36,000 nucleotides of DNA from Mesostigma viride (GCA_009746045.1 RPFO01000406.1:1926287-1962286), one strand, 5' to 3'. Counted from the stretch's first letter, positions 15,370 through 24,560 are shown. The notes: generated from the letters alone by a model not told the origin. Program-made: numbers and translations.

Positions 15370-15774
15370 ATGAGCCAGCGGCGATCTTTTACTGCTCCTT
15401 CTCATTCGACTAGTAATAATAGTTTAGCGAAGTATTACGTTGTTATTACCCCTCAATGGGCATCTATTTTCTTATCGTGGGCCGATGCTAGGAAGTTCGT
15501 TCAGTCACGTGCTTATAACGTCTCCAAATATAAGAAGTTTATGTCCTTTGAAGAAGCTCAGACCTACCTCTTAAAGCATAGTGAATCAGATTTGGGTCTC
15601 CATTCTCGTCCTTCTCCTCATGCTCGTCCTGCAGTAGATAGTCTTGTTTTTGTTACACCACCTCCATCTCCTCCTTCGTCTCCCCCTAAACGGGCTGCAT
15701 CCTCATCTAGCTTAGATACGCCTCTCACCTTAGAGTTCGGTTCCCTATCCATTACTGTTGCTAAAAAGGATTGA
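15370..15774 (+). CDS. Element 1 small first ORF: RNase H1 N-terminal/viroplasmin-like domain
   Basis: A 134-residue protein ahead of gag. Residues about 20-70 read KYYVVITPQWASIFLSWADA, then KYKKFMSFEEAQTYLL. This matches the RNase H1 N-terminal hybrid-binding/caulimovirus viroplasmin fold pattern: YYVV, a short loop, an aromatic-x-SW-x-D helix start, then KKF-x-SFEEA-x-x-YL. RNase H1 uses this domain to bind RNA/DNA hybrids or dsRNA. The tail is proline- and serine-rich with PPKRAAS and ends LTLEFGSLSITVAKKD. The same ORF, with conservative changes, is at 26228-26620 in element 2, which argues that it is translated. Its role in the element (hybrid binding during reverse transcription, RNA packaging or translation control) is inference. 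Confidence 0.8.
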   Translation: MSQRRSFTAPSHSTSNNSLAKYYVVITPQWASIFLSWADARKFVQSRAYNVSKYKKFMSFEEAQTYLLKHSESDLGLHSRPSPHARPAVDSLVFVTPPPSPPSSPPKRAASSSSLDTPLTLEFGSLSITVAKKD

Positions 15775-15898
15775 TTTAAATTGTTTCCTTCTTTTAGGAC
15801 ACTAAAAGCTTTTTCTTTTCTTTCCTTGCCTTAACTTAGGCTTTGTCCTTTTTCCTTGTTGCTTTCAGTTAGATTCCTAATCATTTACTTAATTAAAA
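15775..15898 (+). promoter_or_regulatory. Pyrimidine-rich spacer with candidate splice acceptor before gag
   Basis: T/C-rich spacer containing several pyrimidine-AG words, the best being CCTTGTTGCTTTCAG ending at 15868, 30 bases before the gag ATG. Element 2 has a comparable tract ending CTTTCTTCTAG at the same place (26163 on the plus strand). It could serve a spliced gag message. Confidence 0.4.
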
Positions 15899-16942
15899 AT
15901 GGATCCAGTGGGTGGTAACATGTCGCCTATACCTACCAACACTCCTACTATGAGTAATAATAATATTAATACTAACAACCATAACAACACTCGTGGTAAC
16001 CGACGGGACTCCTTGGAAACGGTACACCATCTCACTCCTCAAGGTAATCTGCGTACCTCACCTCCTTCTCCTGTTACTGGTGGTCGCCGTCGTCCCTCAC
16101 TTACCCCACCTACCTTTGAACAACGTGTCAGATTTAGTGATGAACCCTCTTTTGCTGTGAACCAGGCCCCTGCTCCTCCTGCAACCTTGGCTCAACCCCC
16201 CAGCAGGCCCTCACTAACTAACAATGTTGCTAGACCTCCTTCCCACCCTGTGCCTTCCATTCCTGCTTTTAACACGGGTCGTGCCTCTGCCCCTGTCGGC
16301 CCTTCTGGGCGCCCTAGTGCAGTTCCCTTTTACCCACCTGCTTCCTGGTCCTACCCTGAGACGGCCTATGAGGCAGCCCAGGTCCCTACCCGTGTGGCTG
16401 ATTTAGAAGTTAATAGTGATTTCAGCACCATGCCTTTAGATGACAGAAATTATGATCATTTTGCCTACTCCTCTCTTCGTGAGCAATATACTGTACCCTT
16501 CTCCTATGGGCACCATCCTGAAACGGTGGCCCCTTCTAGACCCCTTCCCAAGACTTTTCCTCTTCCTTCCTTCTATCCCGCTTATGTAGCAGTGGAAGAT
16601 AGTGGCCCTATGGGAAAAACTGACTCTTCCAATCCCCCGGTAAGCCCCCTGCTCTTCCCCTCTTTGCTAACCTTCCCAAGCTGGATGTCAAGTCTACCCC
16701 TCAACAGTTTTTCACCTTTATCATGTTGCTTACCCAGAACACAGAGTCGTGGCAGAATCATAATAGATGGCGTCTCTCTGATGCTGTATTAGTTCCTCAC
16801 TATCTTACAACCTGCATTACTCCTGAGCTTGCTAACCTCATTCAGTGTGAGTCTTTGGCCTCTCATGCCTACCCTAACTCTGTAGCAGAATTGTTTAAGC
16901 GTCTAGAGAACCATTTAGTCCCTCCTGATTCAGATTGGCAGG
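15899..16942 (+). pseudogene. Element 1 gag, 5' part (frameshifted, then split by element 2)
   Basis: Starts MDPVGGNMSPIP with an Asn-rich stretch and a Pro/Ser-rich N-terminus, then DDRNYDHFAYSSLREQY. Near 16638 one extra base (CCCCGGTAAG, where element 2 has CCCCCTAAG) shifts the frame. The capsid-like part continues from 16723 (MLLTQNTESWQNHNRW ... AELFKRLENHLVPPDSDWQ) until element 2 interrupts it after 16942. The product would be the nucleocapsid/capsid polyprotein. The remainder is at 27727-28412, in frame with the second part. Confidence 0.85.
16938..16942. other. Left target-site duplication of element 2 (GCAGG)
   Basis: GCAGG directly precedes the LTR TG at 16943 and recurs directly after the other LTR at 27722-27726. 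The gag sequence reads straight across if one copy and the insertion are removed. Five bases is the usual length for Ty3/gypsy integrases. Confidence 0.9.
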
Positions 16943-17513
16943 TGTTACGCCGCAAGCCTCGGCCGCCACCTCTACCTCTACCTGTCCTGATACTACCTAA
17001 ACTAGTGAGGCTGCCTCTATATACACCCCTAGCGAAAGACGACCGAGACGAACCAGATCTCAATGCATTTACATATGTACTACTGTAATACGCCATAGGC
17101 CATTTAATCAAACCCGTTTACTCCAGGAAAAGGGGAAGGAAACACAACTAAACTGCCGTGACCCAAGCTAATATGTGTTAATTCATTTAACACACGCCGA
17201 GTGACCACACAAGGAGTGGAACGTGCATAAATGGTCACCAACGGTCCAACAGGCTCGGGCCGACCTGGCCCTCGCCTGCAGAAACACAGAAACACAAGCA
17301 GGTGCACAGATGCACGCCTGTCCACTACATTCTACAAAAGGATAAGGACCACTAATATAGTACGCGGCGCGGCGCCCAAAGGCACCCACTATACCACAGT
17401 ACTGTTACGGGGACAATCATGTCCAAACTAGAACTGCACGTAACCTAGGAACAACCGAGGCCAAGGACCTAATTTACGTCCGTAACTACAACGAATTGTT
17501 ACGCGACGTAACA
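16943..17513 (-). repeat. 3' LTR of element 2
   Basis: 571 bp, TGTTACGCCGC...GACGTAACA on the plus strand. It matches 27148-27721 except for GCTGCCTC against GCTGCTC, and GGAACGTG against GGAAGTTACGTG. It is preceded in element orientation by the polypurine tract. Confidence 0.95.
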
Positions 17514-17523
17514 CCTCCCCCCC
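17514..17523 (-). other. Polypurine tract of element 2
   Basis: On the minus strand GGGGGGGAGG abuts the LTR start TGTTACG. This is the expected position for the plus-strand primer in reverse transcription. Confidence 0.8.
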
Positions 17524-17889
17524 ACAAAAGGTAGGGAGCCCTCTCCCTACGCAGAGAGGAGGGAACCAGAGGGGTAGGAAAATAATCCTAACGCACCCAG
17601 CACACACCAACACAATCGATAGACCATCCCAGATACAAAGCACCAATAGTTCACACGGTCTCCACCACCACGCCGGGTGGTGTAGGGTTAGCCAGCACCA
17701 AGCCTGGTGGTAGGTTCCCCTAACTGCCTGGAACGGAGTCCTGGCCGGGGGGGACGGCACTGGGCAGGACACACAGAGTAAACACATCAGCGCTAAGGAC
17801 CAAGAACAGCCAACCAACTGGCCAGAATATGAGGGCGACTCTACATACCGGAGGGACAACACCCTCAGGTCGGGCCTAAGGCCCTCTAT
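17524..17889 (-). other. 3' untranslated region of element 2
   Basis: Between the 3' ORF stop and the polypurine tract. A frame at 17428-17862 on the minus strand runs through it and into the LTR, with no recognisable domain and a crossing of the LTR boundary, so I do not call it a gene. Confidence 0.55.
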
Positions 17890-20082
17890 CTAGTGGCCAT
17901 CCGTCTGGTAAGTGCCACGAGAGGCCAGCAGGACCTCCAGGTAGGCCTGGTAGTGAGCCACATCCTCAACATTGTCATGCCTATCTACAGTGAGGAAAAC
18001 ATCGGCCCACACGCCGTCAGGAAAGAGGCCCAGGAAGGCCCAGTAATACCTATGCTGCGTGAGGACGACCTGGCCACGGGCCCAGTCCAGAAAGCCACAG
18101 GCAAAGAGGCGAAGGAAAGGCTCTACCGCGATCAGGCAAAGGGCCCGCAGGAGGAGGCGATGGTACCGAATCCGAGGGCGCATACCCGTCGGGAAGAACA
18201 GGTCCACCAGGGGCTCCACGTTGGACGGCCACAACCGGATGTGCCGAACCTCGCGGGAGCGCCACCGACGAACACACTGTCGCGACCCGAATGTCTCTAG
18301 GTAGTCGCTGGCACGAGGAGGAGGGTGACCGCGGGAGTCTAGACCCTGGCCCGGGATAGGCGCCGGGCGGCGGGCATCCCACTCAAGGATGGGCTGGAGG
18401 ACCGTAGTGTACGCCGCACCCGGCACCGCAGGAAACTCTACTGTAAGGGCATCCGAAGCCATAATGCCCAGAGGGGGAGGGTAAGCCCACTGAAACCCAC
18501 CGTAGGTGTCCAAGTCGTTGTGGCGCCTCGCCCAGCGATACAGGACGCGCCGGACCAGGATCTCACCCTCGAACACCGGATCAGCTAAAATAACCATGTC
18601 GAACGGAGGCCGATCAGTCTCAATGGGTAGGCCACGATCCCGGGGCGCCCGACACACCTGGGAGAACCCATAGGACATGGGAGAGATGGCAAGCTCAGCA
18701 GAGGCGCGCGGCAGGTCACACTGTCGGCAGGCGAGTGCGGACATACCATACCCCGGAATGGGCGTGTCACGCGACTCCGGCGTCGCGTGCACCACAGAAG
18801 GAGCCCTGTCCCGATCACCCTGGGACAACTCCCTGAGGGAATCGGCAGCGCGGGTGGCGCGAGGATCCTGACCGGTGGACCGAACAACCGCGGCCAAAGA
18901 CCGCGAGGCCGAAGGAGGAGGGACCGGAGCAGGGGCTGACGCAGGGGCAGGAGCCGACACCGACGCAGGGGGCACTGGTAAAACAGGAGGTCGCGCCGGA
19001 CCCGAAGCCAGAGAGGGCCGTGACGGACCCGCCAACGACGCAGGCGCGCCGGTCTCCGTTGCCGGTGCACCCTCAGGCCACATGTTGAAAATGGGGCCCG
19101 TAGGGACAGGCAGTCCTGCATAAGATTGACTACCATCCAGGCCCCAGTCAGGAACCGGAATCCTCTGCGGAGGACCACCCTCCCAAAGTCTGGGAAGCCC
19201 GCTAGTATCGCCAAAGAAACCCCGCGACGTCTGCGCCTGAGCGGGAGGAGGCTCGGAAGCAGCGACGGAGGGCGAGCTAACAGGGGCAGGAGACTCCCGC
19301 GTAGGCGCAGGTAGAGCGGTAACAGGCGCAGAGGCAGCAGGAGTCGCAGGAGCCGCCGGAACCACAGCGACCGCGGGCGCAGGCGGGGGCGCGGGCGAAG
19401 CCGTAGTCGCCGGGGCGACAGAAGGGGTAGGGGGCGCGGATCCAGCCGGCGTGGCCGGGACCTGCGCCTGGGCCGCAAGGAAGGCCCCAAACGCCGTGGT
19501 CAAAGACTGGATCTGAGCCTGCATAGCCGAGACCGTCGCCGAAAGAGGATCAGGCAAACCCGAAGGGGTAGGCTCCACTGCGACATCCCGGGTCGACCGA
19601 GGGGACGACGGGACCGGAGAGGGAGGAACAGACGCCGAGGAGGCGGACGCAGCGCTCGAGGCAGAATAATCTGGAGTATAATGTACCTCGGCTGGGGCGC
19701 CCGAAGGGGTAGGACCACTAACCGCTAGTCCCGCCGACTGATCAGCTATCTCCATGAACTCTACGGCCCGTAAAAGGTCGCAGGGGTTCTCGTCTACCTC
19801 AGCATCACCCTCAGCTGGAAGCCACGGGAACACCTCCCGTAGGCAGGTACGGCCCACAGGAGTGGAGAGGTAGGAGAACACACGGCAACACCGGAGAACC
19901 GCATCTATCTGCCCCAAGGCGGGACAGCTGGAACCACACCCCAACAAACAGTGTCCGGCATCATCGAACCCGTGCAGGACAAGCTGGTGCGGCTCATCAG
20001 GGGAAGGACCATACCACGTGACCCCGAAGAGGGCCGCCCTGACTAAGCCCGCATGTTGGGCCTGAAGGGCCGGCTGCACCAC
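17890..20082 (-). CDS. Element 2 GC-rich 3' ORF of unknown function
   Basis: About 730 codons after pol, in the place where env sits in errantivirus-type elements. The N-terminal part has HCLLGCGSSCPALGQ and VFPWLPAEGDAEVDENPCDL. A long Pro/Ala/Ser/Val-rich linker follows. The conserved C-terminal part has MSALACRQCDLPRASAEL, FDMVILADPVFEGEILVRRV and RYHRLLLRALCLIAVEPFLR. I see no signal peptide, fusion peptide or clear membrane anchor, so env is not supported. Base composition is visibly more GC-rich than gag/pol. Element 1 carries the same ORF with mainly conservative changes. No ATG heads this frame: the preceding ATG frame (20201 to 20043, MSEPTPPAES) lies one frame away. Function unknown; a structural (second gag-like) or accessory protein is possible. 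Confidence 0.7.
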   Translation of the reverse strand: MVQPALQAQHAGLVRAALFGVTWYGPSPDEPHQLVLHGFDDAGHCLLGCGSSCPALGQIDAVLRCCRVFSYLSTPVGRTCLREVFPWLPAEGDAEVDENPCDLLRAVEFMEIADQSAGLAVSGPTPSGAPAEVHYTPDYSASSAASASSASVPPSPVPSSPRSTRDVAVEPTPSGLPDPLSATVSAMQAQIQSLTTAFGAFLAAQAQVPATPAGSAPPTPSVAPATTASPAPPPAPAVAVVPAAPATPAASAPVTALPAPTRESPAPVSSPSVAASEPPPAQAQTSRGFFGDTSGLPRLWEGGPPQRIPVPDWGLDGSQSYAGLPVPTGPIFNMWPEGAPATETGAPASLAGPSRPSLASGPARPPVLPVPPASVSAPAPASAPAPVPPPSASRSLAAVVRSTGQDPRATRAADSLRELSQGDRDRAPSVVHATPESRDTPIPGYGMSALACRQCDLPRASAELAISPMSYGFSQVCRAPRDRGLPIETDRPPFDMVILADPVFEGEILVRRVLYRWARRHNDLDTYGGFQWAYPPPLGIMASDALTVEFPAVPGAAYTTVLQPILEWDARRPAPIPGQGLDSRGHPPPRASDYLETFGSRQCVRRWRSREVRHIRLWPSNVEPLVDLFFPTGMRPRIRYHRLLLRALCLIAVEPFLRLFACGFLDWARGQVVLTQHRYYWAFLGLFPDGVWADVFLTVDRHDNVEDVAHYQAYLEVLLASRGTYQTDGH

Positions 20083-20201
20083 GCCACCCGGGTAACTGAT
20101 CGCGACACCCAGCGGCCCGGAAGGGCCTCGAAATACAGCTCAGGGTCCGGTGGGGGCGGGGACGGCAGCGAGCTCTCAGCCGGAGGGGTAGGCTCTGACA
20201 T
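20043..20201 (-). CDS. Short upstream frame leading into the 3' ORF of element 2
   Basis: The ATG at 20201 reads MSEPTPPAES then PDPELYFEALPG and stops at 20043. The element 1 version (34384-34542) keeps the same start, PDPELYFEALPG and length. The downstream 3' ORF frame is open only from about 20145 and reads SGPLGVAISYPGGVVQPALQ, also conserved in element 1. The shift between the two is -1 and would have to occur near GGCCCTTCCGGGCC. It may be the true N-terminus of the 3' ORF, joined by frameshifting or splicing. Confidence 0.5.
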   Translation of the reverse strand: MSEPTPPAESSLPSPPPPDPELYFEALPGRWVSRSVTRVAWCSRPFRPNMRA

Positions 20202-20277
20202 GACGGCTGCGGAGGGGAGGGGACAACCAACCATCCGTCGACAGCAGACATAACATAAGAGAGGAGAAGGTCTACAA

Positions 20278-23200
20278 CTAGAGCTTATGCAGGGTTTTAT
20301 ACTCCTGCAGCAGGCGACTACACCCATCTAGCTCACTCTCAGTATACCAGACCTTATCTACCTCACTACGAGCATACATCCACTTCACCTTATACTGGCG
20401 CTGGGTACCGCGGCCTTTTTTGATATCTCTATGGGCCACGATACCCTCTACCTCATCCTCTACCTCACCAGTATCCGGGTTATGCTCTAAAGGGGCAGGG
20501 GCCAATTCTCTACCAGCGAACGTGCTCTGATGATAGAGCTTCAGCTGGCTTCTATGAAAGGTGCGAGAGTGGGTCTGCCAAGAGGTAGGAATATCTATCT
20601 CATACAGAAAATTACCTACTCTAGACAACACACGGAAAGGTCCTAAGAAGGCGGGCCTAAGTTTCACTTTCAGTTCAGCTTCGAACTTATGAGCGAAGCG
20701 GCCAACACGGGGGCCTTCTACTAAGACTAAATCTCCTATTTCTATCTCAGGTGCTCTTCTATCTAATGAGGCACGCAACCTAGCAAGGTATTTGGCCTGC
20801 GCCCTATGGTACCCTGCAATAGCGTTGTCGTGTGCATTCTTCATCTTATCTAATAACGCCTGCACACCTTCTACAGTATCCCGGGACACATCATCCTTGT
20901 CCCTTAAAGGACTAGCTAAAAGAGAGGTAGGGGTAAGAGGTTGTCTACCAGTATCTAGGAAGAAGGGCGTATAACCATGCGCAGCCTGAGGGCAATTGTT
21001 AAGGGAAAACTCTACCAAACATAGGTAATCCTCCCAATCACTCCCAGAGCCATTCACATAGTGACGCAGAGCTTCTTCCACTACCCTATTCAAACGTTCT
21101 ACTAAATGAGACGAGGAGGAGTGGTAGGCAGTACCGAAGGTGACCTTGGTACCGATAGCAGCGAAGAACTGCTGCCAAAAATCAGAAGTGAATAACTTAT
21201 CCTTATCACTAATAAACTGCCTACTCAAACCATGATATCTATATACGTTATTAAGGTATAGGCGTGCGCAATCGCGTGCGGTGAGTTCTAAGGGACACGG
21301 CACGAGATGACACATACGAGTAAAACGATCTACAAAAACAAGGATCTGGGCGTTACCTCTATCATTCTTCCTAAAAGGTCCTACAAAATCCATCATAATG
21401 GAGTCCCACGGCATGATGGGATCAGGTAAGGTCCTAGGCTCTGCTATCTGTCCTACATTGTTGGGTTTCATCTCCTGGCAAGATTGACAGGTTCTAACAT
21501 ACTCATCTACATCCTTTAAAAGGGAAGGCCAGTAGTAAGAGCGGGCTACTAGGTCCCGTACCCGTTTACCACCCTGGTGAGCAGCTAAGTCATGCAACTC
21601 AAAGAGCAAGGAGGAGCGACAGATAGGAGGGACATACAGGCGCCATTGAGGGGGAGAATCTGCTATCTGCACATATAAAAATCCACCTACAAATTTACAA
21701 GGGTGCTTGCCTAATTGTTGGGGATGGGCAGCAATGGCAGCTAATGCTTCCGGCTCAGTGGCCGTAAATCTACTAATAAGACGTTCGAGATCAGAGGTAG
21801 GCATCGCTACAGAGGTATCCAGAACAGGTTTAAAGAGATCTCCTACCGCCTTGCCAAAGAGAAGGGGAGGTCCTAGAGGGACTATGTGTTCATAAGACTT
21901 TCCTGACCTAGTCGCTATATGGCTAAGCGGTATAGAAATTTTATTTTTCCCCTCCCCCCCCACCGAGACCACAGGAAGGGCCTCACACGGGAGAGAGAGT
22001 CCTACGTGAGAAAGGAGATCAGGCATGCGAACAGCTGTATGAAAGAGGTAGGCATAGGATTCATCATCAGGTAGTTCACCATACGGGGTTACACCCATAG
22101 TAGTAGGAACTAGAGTAGTATTGAGAACATCAAGGTCCTCGAAAAAGGAGTAATCTGCACGACGAGAGAGTGCATCTGGTACTATGTTATCTACACCCTT
22201 AACATACTGAAGTTTAAAAGGGGAGAACTGTGCTAAAAACTCCATCCAGCGCGCTTGACGAGGGGTAAGGTTGGGTTGTGAGAGAAGATGGGTAAGAGGG
22301 CGGTGATCTGTCTGGATAACTAATCTATAAGGATCAATCTCACAGGGTTCATTCAGACAAACATCAAATTGAGCACCTTTAAGAAAGTGCTGCCACGCGT
22401 GGCAACAGTACACCACAGCTAATAGTTCTTGCTGGTGGACGGGATAGTTACGCTCCGCAGGAAGCATTGTCCTAGAGATATACTCGATTGGCTGTAAGCC
22501 CTGACCCTGATCCTGGAGAAGGACGCCCCCTATAGCTACCTTGCTAGCATCTGTGGCTACAACAAAGGGTTTAGTAGTATCCGGTAGGATGAGTACAGGA
22601 GGGGAGAGGAGTAGGGATTTTAGACACTGAAAAGCCGACTGACATTCACTACTCCAAACAAAGGGGATATCCTTCTTTAATAGATGATTAATAGGAGCTG
22701 CTATAGTTGCGAAACGCGGGATAAAACGCCTATAGTAAGAAGCAATTCCTAGAAAACTACGTACACCTTTAACGTCGGTAGGGGTAGGCCATTCCTGAAT
22801 TGACTTAGTCTTATCCGGGTCGGTAGCGACCCCGGCATCTGACAGAACGTGCCCTAAGAATGGGACACTTCTACCAGAGCGAACTTTAGCACGGCGCGCC
22901 CATAAAGAATTTTCAGCCATGATTTCTAATACTTTCTTTAAATCACGTAGGTGCGTTTCAAAATCAGGAGAATAAATAAGGATATCATCTAAGTAAGCTT
23001 GAGCACAAGAACGGTCATGCTCAGATAAAGAAACAGAGGAGAAGGAAGGATCCTTTAAATCAGAGGACACTTGAGGAAGGTGGGAATTTCCCATAACAGG
23101 TCTAAGCACTTCATTCATTAACATTTGGAAAGAGGCAGGAGAGTTACAGAGTCCCATAGCCGCTACTCTAAACTGGTAATGCCCAAAAGGGGTAGCAAAG

Positions 23201-23802
23201 GCGGTTTTGTGGCAATCCTCAGGAGCTATACGTAGTTGCCAAAAACCATCCGCACAATCTAGTACTGTGAAACAGGTAGAACCTTTAACCTTATTAAATA
23301 TATCATCAATACGAGGTAGAGGGTATTTAGACTTCACAGTAATATCGTTTAGCTTCCTATAATCAGTAACTAGGCGAAACTTGCCATTTGGTTTAGGAAC
23401 TAACAGGACACCAGCGGAGTAGGGGGAGTTACTAGGCTCTATCAATCCTGCTTCTAATAGTGATACTAAAATCTGTTTTAGTTCCTTTAATTCTGTAGGG
23501 CCCATTCTATACATCGGAGAGTGCGTAGGAACTGCACCGTCCTTGATAACTACACGGTGTAAAACAGAACGAGGAGGAGGATAAGAAGGAGTCTTTTCTT
23601 CAAATACTTTTGAGGAATCTATCACAGCCATGTATCTTACTATTTCATTTTCAGTAAATCCCACTCCTATTGTATCCACTGTATTTACATCTATATCCAC
23701 ACTATTATTAGTGATAGGTATCTCTTGTACTTCTAACTGAAGGAACATACATAATAGGTATCCATATTCCTTTAGTTCAGATCGCAATTCGTCATTGGAC
23801 AT
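20278..23802 (-). CDS. pol: Element 2 pol: reverse transcriptase, RNase H, integrase, chromodomain
   Basis: 1,174 codons, intact. RT (about residues 90-330) has LVPKPNGKFRLVTDYRKLND, LDCADGFWQ with the first catalytic Asp, and AYLDDILIYS with the Asp pair. RNase H has ATDAS, HQQELLAV, QTDHRPL and DALSR with its four acidic residues. Integrase has the HDLAAH...CQSC zinc module, DFVGPF, SDKDKLFTSDFW and VERLNRVVEEALR supplying D, D and E. The end is a chromodomain (EVEGIVAHRD ... QYKVKWMYARSEVDKVW) that directs integration to chromatin in chromoviruses. About 25 extra residues sit between FQMLMNEVLRP and YLDD. In element 1 this frame is fused to protease; here one base is missing at about 23820, so pol starts at an ATG overlapping the protease stop. 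Confidence 0.96.
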   Translation of the reverse strand: MSNDELRSELKEYGYLLCMFLQLEVQEIPITNNSVDIDVNTVDTIGVGFTENEIVRYMAVIDSSKVFEEKTPSYPPPRSVLHRVVIKDGAVPTHSPMYRMGPTELKELKQILVSLLEAGLIEPSNSPYSAGVLLVPKPNGKFRLVTDYRKLNDITVKSKYPLPRIDDIFNKVKGSTCFTVLDCADGFWQLRIAPEDCHKTAFATPFGHYQFRVAAMGLCNSPASFQMLMNEVLRPVMGNSHLPQVSSDLKDPSFSSVSLSEHDRSCAQAYLDDILIYSPDFETHLRDLKKVLEIMAENSLWARRAKVRSGRSVPFLGHVLSDAGVATDPDKTKSIQEWPTPTDVKGVRSFLGIASYYRRFIPRFATIAAPINHLLKKDIPFVWSSECQSAFQCLKSLLLSPPVLILPDTTKPFVVATDASKVAIGGVLLQDQGQGLQPIEYISRTMLPAERNYPVHQQELLAVVYCCHAWQHFLKGAQFDVCLNEPCEIDPYRLVIQTDHRPLTHLLSQPNLTPRQARWMEFLAQFSPFKLQYVKGVDNIVPDALSRRADYSFFEDLDVLNTTLVPTTMGVTPYGELPDDESYAYLFHTAVRMPDLLSHVGLSLPCEALPVVSVGGEGKNKISIPLSHIATRSGKSYEHIVPLGPPLLFGKAVGDLFKPVLDTSVAMPTSDLERLISRFTATEPEALAAIAAHPQQLGKHPCKFVGGFLYVQIADSPPQWRLYVPPICRSSLLFELHDLAAHQGGKRVRDLVARSYYWPSLLKDVDEYVRTCQSCQEMKPNNVGQIAEPRTLPDPIMPWDSIMMDFVGPFRKNDRGNAQILVFVDRFTRMCHLVPCPLELTARDCARLYLNNVYRYHGLSRQFISDKDKLFTSDFWQQFFAAIGTKVTFGTAYHSSSSHLVERLNRVVEEALRHYVNGSGSDWEDYLCLVEFSLNNCPQAAHGYTPFFLDTGRQPLTPTSLLASPLRDKDDVSRDTVEGVQALLDKMKNAHDNAIAGYHRAQAKYLARLRASLDRRAPEIEIGDLVLVEGPRVGRFAHKFEAELKVKLRPAFLGPFRVLSRVGNFLYEIDIPTSWQTHSRTFHRSQLKLYHQSTFAGRELAPAPLEHNPDTGEVEDEVEGIVAHRDIKKGRGTQRQYKVKWMYARSEVDKVWYTESELDGCSRLLQEYKTLHKL

Positions 23803-24560
23803 TAATACTTCAGGTATAGGTCTACAGGAGGATCAACAGGTGTAGGAGGAGTAATATCTACCAAGGATAAATTTTCTAATCTATAATGACGTTCTGGTAC
23901 CCAGTAGGAGCTATCTGGAAACCAAATGACCATAGTATCATAATTAATAGTGATTTTATTATCCTGATGCCAATCTAATCCTAGTAATACATCAGCTGTA
24001 GTGATAGGGCCTATAGTGGCCGTCAGGTTGACCGTACGTCCTTGTATGACCAGGGGAAGGGACACCGTACCCGGGGAATGACTGGTGCGACCGTCAGCAT
24101 AATGGACAGTGACAGTTTTTGTGTGAGGGGTAGGGACTAGTCCTAAACGCCTAACTAGGGCCTCGCTCACAAAGGAGCTAGCCGCACCGCTATCCACTAA
24201 CACAGAGACATTCAAGAGTTCATCAGCATGCAGGAAGGGGTCTACAACAGTATGAGGGACGGTTAAGCCACCATTCAAGAACATAAGAGGACGCACACGT
24301 AGTGGTAGGGATGATTCAGCTCCTACAGAGGTTATAAAAACAGGCAAGCAAAAATTATTATCTGGGGTACTATCTAAGGACCTGTCCAGGTTACCCCCGG
24401 CTGACAGGCCTACTGTTCCCCCTCCCCCCCAAATCCATAGGAACGAACCCCGAAGAAGACCCTGGCGGAAAAGCCACTGCTGGAGGGTCACGAGGGATTG
24501 AAGAGGGTGCGGGAGCCTGATTATCATAGGGGAACCCTGGGGATCCTGTCTGCACAGCAT
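23802..24560 (-). CDS. Element 2 protease (frameshifted from pol)
   Basis: The aspartic protease motif VLVDSGAASSFVSEALVRRL is followed by a flap-side TIGPITTADVLLGLDWHQ, the LLGxDW pattern of Ty3 proteases. The frame ends at a stop that coincides with the pol ATG because GTAGACC here replaces GTAAGACC of element 1. The upstream part of this frame (24560 to about 24430) overlaps gag in another frame and is probably not translated as such. Entry from gag is likely at the G7 run, plus-strand 24424-24430. The protease cleaves the polyprotein during particle maturation. Confidence 0.85.
   Translation of the reverse strand: MLCRQDPQGSPMIIRLPHPLQSLVTLQQWLFRQGLLRGSFLWIWGGGGTVGLSAGGNLDRSLDSTPDNNFCLPVFITSVGAESSLPLRVRPLMFLNGGLTVPHTVVDPFLHADELLNVSVLVDSGAASSFVSEALVRRLGLVPTPHTKTVTVHYADGRTSHSPGTVSLPLVIQGRTVNLTATIGPITTADVLLGLDWHQDNKITINYDTMVIWFPDSSYWVPERHYRLENLSLVDITPPTPVDPPVDLYLKY

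Noticed and set aside
17231-17431. Identical 66-codon frames in both LTRs of element 2
   Set aside because: They duplicate because the LTRs duplicate; no domain and no conservation in the element 1 LTR.
17890-20082. Envelope (env) protein call for the 3' ORF
   Set aside because: No signal peptide, furin-type site, fusion peptide or clear membrane anchor; only its position is env-like.
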